From positions 18,119,669-18,183,668 of the forward strand of contig NC_087072.1 in assembly GCF_026151205.1 (NCBI RefSeq): 64,000 nucleotides of DNA. The letters are read 5' to 3'. Below the pieces are notes generated by a model that had not been told where the DNA came from, did not search any database, and saw nothing but the letters and a program-made list of their open reading frames with translations. Within the stretch, counting starts at the first letter, position 1; every line of letters starts with the position of its first letter. This DNA is from Bolinopsis microptera. Taxonomy: Eukaryota > Ctenophora > Tentaculata > Lobata > Bolinopsidae. The translations under genes and the position numbers were made by a program. Positions 18,049 to 29,348 of the stretch are shown piece after piece.

Positions 18049-19819
18049 ATGTCTACACAGAACTAGGAGAAATACAAATTAATCAGCTTCCAAGTTTCTG
18101 TGACCTCTTACCTAAATCGAATACAGCTAATATATATCTACATGACTGCTCACCTGAAGAGGTGGCTAAGATCATATCGGAACTTAAGAATGGCAAGGCT
18201 AGTGATATACCAGTACATATAGTAAAGGCAGTATCAGGTATAATTAGTCCACTACTATCGGTATTGTATAACGAATGTATGCAACAGGGAGTTTTAAAGA
18301 CGACCTAAAAGTAGGTAAAATAAGTCCAATATATAAGAAAGAAAATGCTGAGCTTCTTGAAAATTACAGGCCTATCTCAACCTTAGCGATATTTGGTAAA
18401 ATACTTGAGAAGATCATATTCTCCAGGCTTTACAGTTTCTTTCAGTCGCAAGGATTATTATATGAAAATCAATATGGCTTCAGAAAAAATCATTCCACAA
18501 GCCATGCACTTAACTTCTCTGTCGACTACATTGAAAAATCACTAAGAGATAAAAATCATGTACTAGGCATCTTCATTGATTTAAGTAAAGCTTTTGATAC
18601 AATCTGTCATGATAAACTGCTTAAAAAACTGAATGATTATGGAATTCGAGGGACTGCAAATAAATTAATAGCCAGTTACCTCTCTAATAGACAGCAATAT
18701 GTTTCAGTACTTGGAGAAGAATCCGAAAAACTGTCTGTAATATTTGGTGTGCCTCAGGGGTCAGTATTAGGTCCCTTGCTTTTCATTATCTACATCAATG
18801 AAATATATAGAGTATCAGATCTAGGTAAGTTTATACTTTTTGCCGATGACACCAACATATTTGTTGTAGATAAATGTATAAAAACACTTTACTGCAAAGC
18901 TAACAAAATTCTTAAACTTGTTCATCAGTATATGAAGAGTAACTTGCTGCATATCAACACAAAGAAATGTTGTTATATCCACTTTAAGCCGAACTGTAGA
19001 AATGAACCAGATTCAAACACCAATGAATTAGAACTGACACTGAATAATATAATAATTAAAAAGGTAGAGGAAACTAAGTTTCTTGGAGTCATTATTGACC
19101 AAAAACTGAACTGGGATGCTCACTTAAGAGCGTTAAATAGTAAATTGAAATGTGAGATTGGTAGACTATGTGGAATTAGACGCTGTGTACCTAAAAAACT
19201 ATATAAGGACCTGTACCACACCCTTTTTGAATCACACCTATGTTATGGAATATCTGTTTGGGGAGGTGTATCAAATAATAAACTAGAAGCCATATTTAAA
19301 ACACAAAAGAAATGCATAAGAATTCTCTTTGGTGATAATGATGCGTACTTCAATAAGTTCAAAACATGTGCCAGAGTAAGGCCTATCACTAGGGATAAGA
19401 CCGGTAAAGTTATCAAGCAGATGTTAGGCAAAGATTTCTTTGAACTAGAACACAGTAAACCAATCTGTAACGAGTATAACTTCCTGACTGTCCACAATCT
19501 TCATAAGTTGCACTGTTTACTGGAAATGTTTAAAATTAATAAGTTCCAATCACCAGTCTCAATGTTCTCTTTATTCAACAGGTCACCAAGACGAGACAAC
19601 TACTTCATCCCACCCACTCCGTCCTCACTATTCATCTACCAATCAACCAGTATTTGGAATCACTGCCGTAAGTCAACAAGTGAAATAGACTTCTCCACTC
19701 CTATCAGTATATTCAAGAATAATCTTAAGAAAGCTTTGTTAGAACTACAATCTAAATATGACAGACAACTATGGTGCAGTTACAACTTTGATGCAAATGA
19801 ATTATCATTGAAATAGGTT
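18049..19819 (+). mobile_element. 5'-truncated, frameshifted non-LTR retrotransposon (LINE) RT copy
   Basis: The main ORF (18275-19816) encodes a reverse transcriptase of the jockey/CR1-like LINE class: NYRPISTLAIFGKILEKII, NQYGFRKNHST, GIFIDLSKAFDT (first catalytic Asp), GVPQGSVLGPLLF, then LFADDTNIF, with DD as the catalytic pair. The thumb and C-terminal part continue to the stop (CGISVWGG.., SIWNHCRKS). The RT N-terminal segment (18049-18294, including SPEEVAKIISELKNGKAS) is in another frame, joined near 18290-18300, so this copy has a frameshift. No endonuclease domain is present. The homology starts right after a motif B site, so the element is 5'-truncated or was recombined there. Confidence 0.93.
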
Positions 19820-21482
19820 AATTAACTAAACTTAATCATATGAGTAAACCACGGTGTTATTGCAAAGAACCATGACAAGGGTATCAGACCTATATTAATC
19901 TAAGAGACGAAACAAAACGAATCATCATACAACAAATTTTAAAATCCTGCGGCACAGGATCCTGTTGTTTTCCTACTCTGCCTCTCCCAAACCCCTCTCT
20001 CCTTCTCCTTCTTCAGGTTTATTCTACAATTTTTTAAATTAGATAGCAGATATATTTTCTTTCGAATGTAGTAATGGCATTATACATTATTTGGTATCGT
20101 ATGTATGTTGTGTTTAGTGTTTGCTAACTAGGTATGTGCTATATATTTTGAAGAATTTTGAGGCTCACGACGTCTCGTCCCATGGGTTGAGTTGCAAGCT
20201 GAGTATATGTTCAAATCGCCTTACTTCGTATGGTGAAACATCGACAGGTTTGCCTTGACCTTTCGGACGAGTGTTTGCCCACCGGGGATCCAAAAATATG
20301 ATCACCATGAACATTACTTTGACACGTGAACTTATCAAACGACTGTAATGATTCCATTAAATTTTCTTAGTACATTTAGCTAGTTTATAGTAGATACACA
20401 CGGTCACAGAATAGAGGAGCACAATTGGGCTCTTTGTTCTGCGACCGTGTTTCCTCGGTGGGCCGACAGGTTTTTGTTGTGTAGTAGTGCTGGGGAAAAA
20501 ACACGCTTTAAATATCAATGAATGTAAATATTGTTAATTGACATTAGTGCCACAGTTTATGTGGTAAAAACAAATTTATGGTCAAACATTATATATCGTA
20601 GAAGGGCATGATTTACCCACATCACTAAGCATCTGGATGGATAATTAGCACACAAGGATAAACTGAGCTTTAAACATGACCACCATCAATAGCATATAAC
20701 CATAGCTCCAAAATAAATAAATTGCTCTACATAGAAACATCTGGCCTGATCTTATCACATTGTGGTCCCCTGGGGTTCGGTAAAGCCCTTACAGGCAACT
20801 GGGTCCTTTTACCAGCCACAATAAAACTAGTCATGCCAGTACTGTCATAAACTGTAACCAACTATTTAAAAATAAGATATCTTTTGCTAGAATTTTAAAT
20901 TTTAAGCCATAGAGCAATCTTCTCAATTTTTAAATTTAAAAATAACATTTTACCCTAACTATGATGTGGTGGCATTTCATACTTAACTAAAATTCAACTT
21001 TGAAAGTCAATAGATTATTAGTCACAACAAAATTATAGTTTAAGACATCCATTTTGCATTGTGTTTCCATTATTAGAATTTATGATATGTATTGATTGAA
21101 TAATTGGTAATAAATTTAACTTTTGTTTTATTAACTTTTGTTTTATTTTCAGATTGAATTACTTTCATCATCTAAAATGGATCAGAAACAGTCAATACAA
21201 GAAGGGGTTAAAAATAATCATAATCTGACCGTTAACAATCAAGTAGCATTAAAAAAGTGTAGTTCTGATATCAAAACTTTGATTTCAAACTCTTTGATTT
21301 CAAACTCTGATTTCAAAAATCAACGAAATAAAGCTTCTATTTTGTGAAAGCAGAGAGTAATAACAACTCCTAAAACATGTCAAACGTTATCTAAACACTG
21401 AAAAGTGATCTATCCAGTCATAGAAAATATCAAATATAACCAAATACTGTGTTCAAGTATGAAAACAAAAAATGATTTTTAC
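19820..21482. other. Non-coding interior of the large TIR element
   Basis: No protein is supported here. The first part may be the LINE 3' UTR; the C-rich stretch around 19975-20015 is not coding. The hairpin at 20398-20452 is listed separately. Confidence 0.4.
20398..20452. other. Hairpin with 14-nt arms
   Basis: ACACGGTCACAGAA at 20398-20411 pairs with TTCTGCGACCGTGT at 20439-20452, with one mismatch. A second inner pair, GAGCAC...GGGCTC, flanks an AATT loop. It lies about 0.6 kb beyond the LINE stop. It could be a LINE 3' structure or part of the enclosing element. Confidence 0.55.
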
Positions 21483-22041
21483 GCCTCACAAAATGACATT
21501 TTTAAAACTTTTTCAAAGTATAAAAAATGTTCCTTTTTTAATATATTCTACTAAAAACAGAACTGGTATAATGTAAACAACATATATATCTAACAGTAAG
21601 ACACGTGAAAGAATAATGAAACTTTTTCCCAAATCGGATTTGAAGTGATGCCGTTTTGGGTTGTCATTTTGTAAGGCACTATCTCACGCGAAATTGCCCA
21701 ACTTTTTTAAATCATCCTTTTTCCTGTAAAAGCTATTCTAATCTTCAATCTATTATATTTATCTAACTGTCCTAGGTGAAATCAAATTTCTATATAGGCT
21801 GCTGTTAAAAAATGACAGCCGTGACGAAATTGTCATTTTGTAAGGCATGTTTTTTTGGACGATTTCAAAGATGACAATTTTTATCGCAAAATTTATGGTT
21901 TTTCAATCAAATTAACCCCCGGGAAGAAAAATATACCTGTTGAACTACCTATCTGGATAATAAAACAAGAACAAAACTCATTTTTGTGCATTTCAGAGCC
22001 ATCTCCTTTTTCGTGTCATTTTGTAAGGCCGATACCCGTAG
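21483..22041. repeat. Motif B cluster, right side
   Basis: Motif B copies lie at 21483-21498 (+), 21662-21677 (-), 21831-21846 (-) and 22014-22029 (-). The last belongs to the 28-bp block that is perfectly inverted relative to 17477-17504. Confidence 0.8.
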
Positions 22042-23558
22042 CAGAACAGATTGAAAAATTGTATTTAATAGGCTCAACCAGAGAGGAGCAGAATGGAATG
22101 ATAGATTGATAACACAACTATTTGTAAGGATCAGTGTTGTTATATTAGGATAAAGGAGGAATGATATCATCAATACTTAAGAAGCTGTTGATGTATGTAG
22201 TACTGTGTCCTTTAAAGAGAAATATGCCACCATAGAAAAAGACAATATGCTCAACCGTGAGGAGCAACAGGCTTTTCTACGGTAAAAAGAGTCTCCATGA
22301 TGGTCGATCTGTAGCCAATTTGTACGTAATGCAATTTAAAGTTTACTGGTATACTTTAAATACTTTTCTTACCATGATTGATGTTCCAGAACTGTTCAGC
22401 CAGAGTGGATCAGAGCTAGAAATGACATGTCATGTACGGGATTTCTCAACTGCCTAACATTTGATGAAGATCTCTCTTGCATGCGGCTGTAGAATGAAGT
22501 AGTGAGCTTCGAAAATCTAATACAACAGAAATCATCTCTGCTCCACACAGGTTGAGCACTGAATAGTTCCCGTGAAGTAAGTTTATTGACCACCAATATT
22601 ATAACATATTTTCTCTAGAATGAATAAAAATAATATCCCATGAAGCACTTAAAAGTTGTCTCTATTGATCAAAAGGAAGACCTCTTTTTGCTCCACATGG
22701 TTGAGATAGGCTGTTCTCGACTAAAGAGTCTGCATCAACGGTGAAAATATAGATACAGGAGTCAAGATGAAAATCACAGAAGTCACTTTATCTCAACCCA
22801 GAAAGAATTTAAAAGTTGGCAAATTTTTAACCATTTTGGGCTCCACAGGGTTGAGAGAAGTGTACTGAATATAAATATCCGTTTCAGTACTCAAAATAGA
22901 GTTAGTAATAGTTACCAAGCTAAAAAAATCTTACAGATAAATCAAATCAAATCAAAATATAATGACACAAACATCATCACACATCATCAAAAATATATCT
23001 ACTAAAGTTTAAAAATTATCTTTAATATATTGGCCTAAACAACCAAGTTAAAATGAATCTAATTTACATACCTAAACAAGATCTAAACAAAAGCATTATG
23101 AAAAGCTAATAAATTAGAGGGGTTTCAGCTAATAAGTTCATAGAGTTTCAACCAAAAACTTGACTGTTTAGCGTATGATTTTTGGTCTTGAAAATTGCCT
23201 AACTTTCAAGCTACTGCTCCACACAGGCTGAGCATTAAAAGTTGTCTTAACCGGGGCTTTCTGTGTAGATGGGACCTTTTTCTGAGAGTCTCAACCTGTT
23301 TTGACTGCCAGATTCAGTTACCAACGAGATTGCAAAAAGTTTAAAAATGTCACTTTGAAGCACTGATATGCTCCACATTGGCTGAGTAACACATATAGAT
23401 TACATGTTAAAGTGTCCAGTGAACATTTGTTTCCATCTTGGTGAAATATTAACAAAGGGTGAACACCAGGTGGCATGCTAGCTCACTAAATAGCTCAACC
23501 GGTCAAATTGTACCAATTTTGGCAGTCAAATTTGGGCAAAGCAAACTTTACAATGACC

Positions 23559-24169
23559 ATTTCTATTTTATACCTACACATTTGTAAATAACTAGATTTG
23601 TCTAACTTTAAATTATTTCAGAATTATAACTATTGTGGATTCAATAAAATAATTATCACTTTTGTATCCTTGTATCCTTGTATCCTACACAGGTAACGGA
23701 AATGTTCCATCGCTACTAGTGCGTATTATATATGAAATATCAGCAATCAAATATATACACATCTACTCCATCATTGAAAATAAGCTCACTTGGAAGCTTC
23801 AGAAGTTCCATGACTTTGTAAACTGTTAATAATGTCCCATGGCCGTGTGTGTACAATGTCTCGCCAGCTCATCGTTTGGTCATTTACATGATATGCAACA
23901 ACTTCCAATGAAATGCAGTCAATATTATATTATAGAACATCCAAATTACATGCATAGTAGTATCATGCTAATAAGAAAAAAGGTCATTAATATAATTTAA
24001 ACCAAACCTACTTTCATTATTCAAGCTAATTGTCGAATGACCCAATAAATCAGTAAGATTTATAGTCCAGAATATGCTTGTACAGAAAGCTGTTATAACC
24101 ATTGCTGCATTTCAAATAGATTTTGGAAGGTCAATTTCCAGTGATACTTTGATTGCTTGGACACTCTTA
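23559..24169. other. AT-rich spacer, no gene seen
   Basis: It holds a short GTATCCTT tandem near 23657-23685 and nothing else I can support. Confidence 0.4.
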
Positions 24170-24557
24170 GGGGTCGTTCACATATTACGTAATCAGCCGA
24201 GGGGGGGTTTCAAATGCTTACGGTTGATTACGGGGGGGGGGGGGGTTTGGTCGTTGATTACGTTATCAGAATTTTAATTTTTTACCGATTTTCGAAATAC
24301 CAATTGGACAATTTTGTATTCATTAATCCGTTGTGATTTGTCATACGTTGTATGACCCGCCGCGCACGAGTGCGCGGCTCCTCATGTATCATAGAAACTC
24401 TATAGTGAAGCGATGCAGTGGGGGTCACCACCATTAGATACAAGTCAGACCTTGATTACGTAATATAGGGGGGGGGGTTGGTCTTGATTACGGTTGATTA
24501 CGGAGTGAGGGGGTAAAAATTGCCAAAATATTGATTACGTAATATGTGTACAACCCC
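24170..24557. mobile_element. PIF/Harbinger-like MITE, copy 1
   Basis: The left end GGGGTCGTTCACATATTACG and the right end, its inverted counterpart with a few differences (TTACGTAATATGTGTACAAC..), are flanked by TTA on both sides. A 3-bp TTA duplication fits PIF/Harbinger elements. The interior holds G-runs, several TTGATTACG repeats and a copy of the TTGTATCACG/CGTATGACAA family. A second copy lies at 48582-48764. Confidence 0.75.
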
Positions 24558-24577
24558 TTACCACCTAGCTCATGCAT

Positions 24578-24976
24578 GTTGCATTTGTATCACGTTGCGA
24601 CCCCCACGGTCGTTTCATTATGGTGACGATATACAGGGGAGCCGGGCACTTCGTGCGCGGCGGGTCATACAACGTATGACAATGTTGTATGTACTGAACA
24701 TTTGTTGCATTGACGTAAATTGTAAAGCATTGACGGAAAATTTATGATGGCAAAATTCAATGTCGATTTTGGTTTAACACTCGATTTTTGTTGTAACACC
24801 TGAACATTTAAAAATGTGTGTGGCGCGGCTTAATTATTAAAAGTTTAGCTTTTTATCTAATCAATAGAAATTTTGTATCACGTTGCGACCCCCACGTTGC
24901 GACCCCCACCCCTGACGATACAGGGGGAGCCGCGCACTTAGCTTCGTGCGCGGCGGGTCATACAACGTATGACAAT
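24578..24976. repeat. Two copies of a short TTGTATCACG...CGTATGACAA element
   Basis: The copies are 24584-24682 and 24873-24975. Each opens with TTGTATCACGTTGCGACCCC and closes with GGGTCATACAACGTATGACA, ends that are partly inverted relative to each other, around a GC-rich CGCGCACTTCGTGCGCG-like core. An inverted relative lies at about 24337-24457 inside the MITE. Shorter relatives occur near 47716-47777 and 410-450. The GC-rich core stands out from the AT-rich surroundings. This is probably a small MITE family. Confidence 0.65.
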
Positions 24977-25315
24977 AGAAATTGAGGGATTAATTTAAAA
25001 AGTATAAAATAATTAAATAAACATGTTTATATCAATGTAAAATAAATTGACTGAGATGTGTTATGCAGTATCAAAATAAAATAGAAAAACAAAATAAAAG
25101 ACACGCAGATAAAATTATTTTAAATTTATATTGATCCTTAAATAATACAAACTTAAATATTGTTTTACATGTGTCATACGTACGTGCAATGTGCAGCTGA
25201 TTTTTATAATATTTACTTATCAAATTTTTGTGATTTATTTTGGCGTTAAAATGAATACGTTAACATTTAATTGCTAAAATTATATTTTTTAGATTTAAAA
25301 TTACTAAACAGCGCT

Positions 25316-25505
25316 TAAATTGAGGATTTCCAGTCTACGGCTGTAAGGAAAAGCACTCACCCCATCAATCAGACGGGTAAACCGCTGCTGGACGCTCTCC
25401 AGCTCCAAAATAGTCCCCCAACTCCCATGAGCCGAAGGTGGATTCCACGATCGGACACAACACTCAAAATGAGGTCTTATTAAAGCGTTATATCCACACC
25501 AGTCA
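25316..25505 (-). pseudogene. LINE reverse-transcriptase C-terminal fragment
   Basis: Read on the minus strand from about 25500 to 25318, it encodes GYNALIRPHFECCVRSWNPP, then LELESVQQRFTRLI and PYSRRLEILNL. This matches the conserved block after the RT palm/thumb in CR1/jockey-like LINEs (IRPHLEY..VWNP..LE.VQRR.TK.I...PY.ERL..L.L). Only about 60 codons remain, with no stop inside. It is a different subfamily from the copy at 18-19.8 kb. Confidence 0.8.
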
Positions 25506-26122
25506 TTTCATTACATTAAACTGATTGAGGTGATGCCCTTTGTACATGCTGAAGCAATATACAATGATGAAGCAATATGCAACGATGAGTGGAATATGAG
25601 TTAGGATCTGTTTGGTCCGTTTCATGGCAAAAACATTCATTAAAGCTTTATATATAGCAATCATAACAACTTGTTATCTAATAAACATGAGACCCCTCGC
25701 TCTATCAGAAGTCTCATAAAACCGCATTCCTGCCCCAATGATGGAGTAGATGATGTGTTTAGAAAATTTTTGTGTGTATATTTGATTGTTGATTGTGTAA
25801 TATAAAGTTCGATTGGTAGCAATGGACCATTTCCGTTACCTATGTATTGTGCTCTGCTAATTGCAACACTTGATAGGACCTGTTGTGATATCATGGATCG
25901 CTTAGGTTCCACCAGGATCTGGTAGTCCTCATAATTCTGTGGCCTCTATGTATCGTCATCTCGCACAACTCCTTAAGAATCTTGTGAATTTGTCATGTGA
26001 AAATTTGCAGCCTTCCAGACATTGATTGGGTCAGCGAGGTGTCGCACGTCACCTCAAGATCGGGTGAATAAATCCCGATTATGAAAAAATTACAAAGTTC
26101 GAAAAATTAGTCACAGTTTTAT
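25506..26122. other. Intergenic, no gene seen
   Basis: The ORF at 25661-25912 has no recognisable features. The stretch ends with TTTTAT, which is repeated beyond the far end of the following foldback element. Confidence 0.4.
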
Positions 26123-26224
26123 AGGCCTCCCCCAGCCTCGGATCTTAGGATTAGATTTGCAAAAATTCCTGAGACACAGGTGCAAAAGTTAAGACAGCAG
26201 AATAATCCTAAGACAGCAGAATAA

Positions 26225-26545
26225 TCCTAAGACAAAATTTAAGAAATCCTGAGACAGCGAAAAATCCTGAGACAAAATTTAAGAAATCCCGAGACAGCGA
26301 AAAAACCTGAGACAAAATTTAAGAAATCCCGAGACAGCGAAAAAACCTGAGACAAAATTTAAGAAATCCCGAGACAGCGAAAAAACCCAAGACAAAATTT
26401 AAGAATCCTGAGACGCGCGAAAAAACCTGAGACAAAATTTAAGAAATCCCGAGACAGCGAAAAATCCTGAGACAAAATTTAAGAAAACCTGAGACAGCGA
26501 AAAATCCTGAGACAAAATTTAAGAAAACCTGAGACAGCGAAAAAT
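26225..26545 (+). repeat. 41-bp satellite in left foldback arm
   Basis: About eight units of GAGACAGCGAAAAAACCTGA plus GACAAAATTTAAGAAATCC are present, with point changes and one GACGCGCG variant near 26411. The inverted counterpart at 31985-32420 carries about ten units, including the same GCGCG variant, so the arms share a recent ancestor or exchange sequence. Confidence 0.92.
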
Positions 26546-27392
26546 TTTTAGATACAATTTATACAATAGCCACAAGAATATACATGGATATTACATCTTT
26601 TAATTTCTTGCAAAGAATATAATAAATACAATATTACTAGGTATAGTAGGAATGTCAATAAGTCAATAGAATTTGTCTGAAACCTCTATGTGCCTGCTAA
26701 TGAAGTGAGTATCCCAGATCATATCTTTCCAGATCATATCCCAGATCATATCTTCACAGATCATATCTTTACAGGTAGGACTGTATAATGGGGGCCCGAT
26801 GTTATAGCGGACATCATCTCCCCCCCCCCCCCCCTTACCCCTTCTTACCCCCAGTTCCATAGCGGATATTATGCCAAATTATTGGACGGAGATCGTCAAC
26901 TAATATTTCTTCGGATATTTCTCCGGTTTGCAGTTCCATAACCTTATCCGGAGACCATCTACGGTAATTTTGTTGATTCTCACAGAGCAAAGTGCAAAGA
27001 AACTGCCACAAACTGCTACAATCTCCGAGAAATCTACTTATTGAGTTATTGACTAGCTTGCTAAAATTCATCGGCAAATTACCGCTGCTCGAGTTACCTA
27101 GCCAGGCCCATTTCAGTTTTGAGTACTGGAGTCGGTTATCTAGTCAAAGCCTAGCTTTTTGGAACTTGCAAGTGCTTTTGCGGATTGTCGTGGATTTCGG
27201 CAAATAGTCGTGGATTTCGGCGATATTTTCAGATTATTCTTCAATGTCCTCAAACCTGAGCACTGGGACTACTTAAGTTTTTGCTACTATCTGAATTATT
27301 TGCTCAAGCTACTGGCTCGCTAGGTTCAAAGGTTTATTTCCTATTTATCATGAAAAAAAAAATTGTGCTGGGTAAAAGTTTACACGGTGTTC

Positions 27393-27460
27393 ACGCAGGT
27401 TTGAACACCCGACCTCGCGCAGAGCTAGCCGATCGCCTAGCCGCTTAGCTACTCGGGTGA
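27393..27460 (-). ncRNA. tRNA-like Pol III promoter segment (left arm)
   Basis: On the minus strand, a perfect A-box consensus TAGCTTAGCGG-type match (27441-27451) is followed by the B-box core GTTCAAACC (27398-27406) at tRNA-like spacing. The stems do not pair well enough for a functional tRNA. It looks like the head of a tRNA-derived SINE carried in the foldback arm. Confidence 0.6.
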
Positions 27461-27502
27461 TGTACTTATGAAATTTTTGATGTAAATATATATTTACCCC
27501 TT

Positions 27503-27793
27503 TTTACCCCCAGTTCCATAGCGGATATTATGCCAAATTATTGGACGGAGATCGTCAACTAACATTTCTTCGGATATTTCTCCGGTTTGCAGTTCCATAA
27601 CCTTATCCGGAGACCATCTCACAGAGCAAAGTGCAAAGAAACTGCCACAAACTGCTACAATCTCCGAGAAATTCCCGGAGAGCTTCATCTCCGTATAACT
27701 GTATAATACAGTAGACGGAGCCGGAGAATCATCACCGTAGAAATGGACCTCCGTCTAATAATTTGGCATAATATCCGCTATGGAACTGGGGGG
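27503..27793. mobile_element. MITE inside left foldback arm
   Basis: CCCCCAGTTCCATAGCGGAT at 27507 and its inverted copy ending near 27790 bound about 290 bp, with the inverted match running about 45 bp into each side. A related single-ended copy lies at 26848-27040, and the matching unit of the right arm is at 30714-31025. Confidence 0.75.
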
Positions 27794-29348
27794 TTAATCT
27801 GATTAAAAGCTACAAAAAATTCCAGAAATGAGATGGCTGGTTAACACCTACCTTTGGAAAGCTCTGATGAACCTGCCTGTGGAGAAATAAACGCACTTAA
27901 CTTCACCTCAATTGAGCAATAACTATTTATCGCTTATTACTTCATTTATTTTGGATGTACAGTGTGCTTCGTAACTAATTTATTATTACAAAGTTTACTT
28001 TCTAATAAGCTAAAACGACAACTAATCTTTCGTTTTACTCCCTACTGTACAGGTTTACTCGTCAATCCAGGTATATGAGAATTTGTGAGAATGGTCTTGA
28101 AACTCTGAAAAGAGGGAAGCAGTTTTGGGGACGGGGAGATTGAAGCGGGTGGGCGACAAATCAGGAAAACAACAATTTCAGGAAAACAACAATTTTATTT
28201 AGTATCAGTTACAGCAAACAAAAAATATATTTTATATAATATAATATAACTAGGACGAACTTTAGTTTAGAAATCTTGGGGGACTTGGAGTAGCAAGAGA
28301 TTGACTAGAAGGTATATACCTTTTACCAAAAACGTCGAAAAGAATCCTGGGTGATACAGGATCGGAGAGTACAGACCATAAAGTTTACGCACCCACCTTT
28401 GCCTCCAGAATTCTTGGTTGGTTGAAAATGTATGCTAACTTGGTCGTTTATACTCCAAGTCCCTTTGTTAAAAGAAGTAATATTATGTACGTCTGGAGTT
28501 AACTTCATTCAATAATAACAATATCAATATAGTCAATATCAATATCAGACTAAACTATCGAATAAATTATCAAATATTATTTGTTAATTCGATCTGAATA
28601 AAAATTTAGTTAAGTTAAGATATTAAATAATTAAAAACATTACAACAAGTGGTTAAAAACGCCCAAAATTGATCTGAGAGCTTTTCAGTCTATAATACAA
28701 TCATGATAGTAATATTAAGTGTGTTAAGGCCACAGGGGGGGGGGGGTCGAGGCTTCAAAAAATGCAAAATAATATTATGCTTTGAATCAATATATATTTT
28801 TGTGGTGGATACTTTGCCACCACTCATTTGTCTGTAGCTATTTTACTTTTTTTAATAAATGAGGTTAACCAATTCTTCCGAAATTGGCTATGCAATATTG
28901 AGGTTAACGAAATTGATGCTTGGATTTGATTTCATGCTAAGATATTTTGTTGTTTCGATCAACGAATAATAAATCGTAATTTTTATTTCGCAATTGGTTG
29001 AAAATGAAGGATCCAAAGTGGTTAAAAACGAGGTTAACCTCTTATTTCATTGATATCGAGAAGAATTGAGATGAAAGTTATTATCATTCATGAAGTAAGT
29101 TCAGTGTATTTTAATTTCAAAACGTAACTCGTACTAATTTATTACTTCAAATCTACTTCAAATCTAAAAAATGAGGTTAACCAGGTCAATTATAACCACT
29201 AAAATACATACATGAGTGTCTAATTTTCAATCAAACTCAAGACATTAGTTAGCTATATATTTGTAATAGAACGCTGGGAAGTTTGATCACGAGAAAAATA
29301 TGATTTGAAACAACTATGACTTGGTAGCGATATTGACCATTAACATAC

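Larger units (their letters stand above)
16720..23558. mobile_element. Large TIR element (about 6.8 kb) with two dispersed motif families
   Basis: A 26-bp sequence at 16720-16745 (GGTCATTGTAAAGTTTGC...) recurs as a perfect inverted copy at 23533-23558, flanked by ATTT on both sides. A second perfect inverted match of 28 bp lies at 17477-17504 and 22014-22041. Between them are 10 copies of GCCTYACAAAATGACA and about 15 full or partial copies of GCTCARCCnnTGTGGAGCA, mostly in opposite orientations in the two arms. A LINE copy occupies the middle. Outside the LINE no protein-coding capacity is seen, so it is non-autonomous or foldback-like. I do not recognise the family. Confidence 0.75.
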
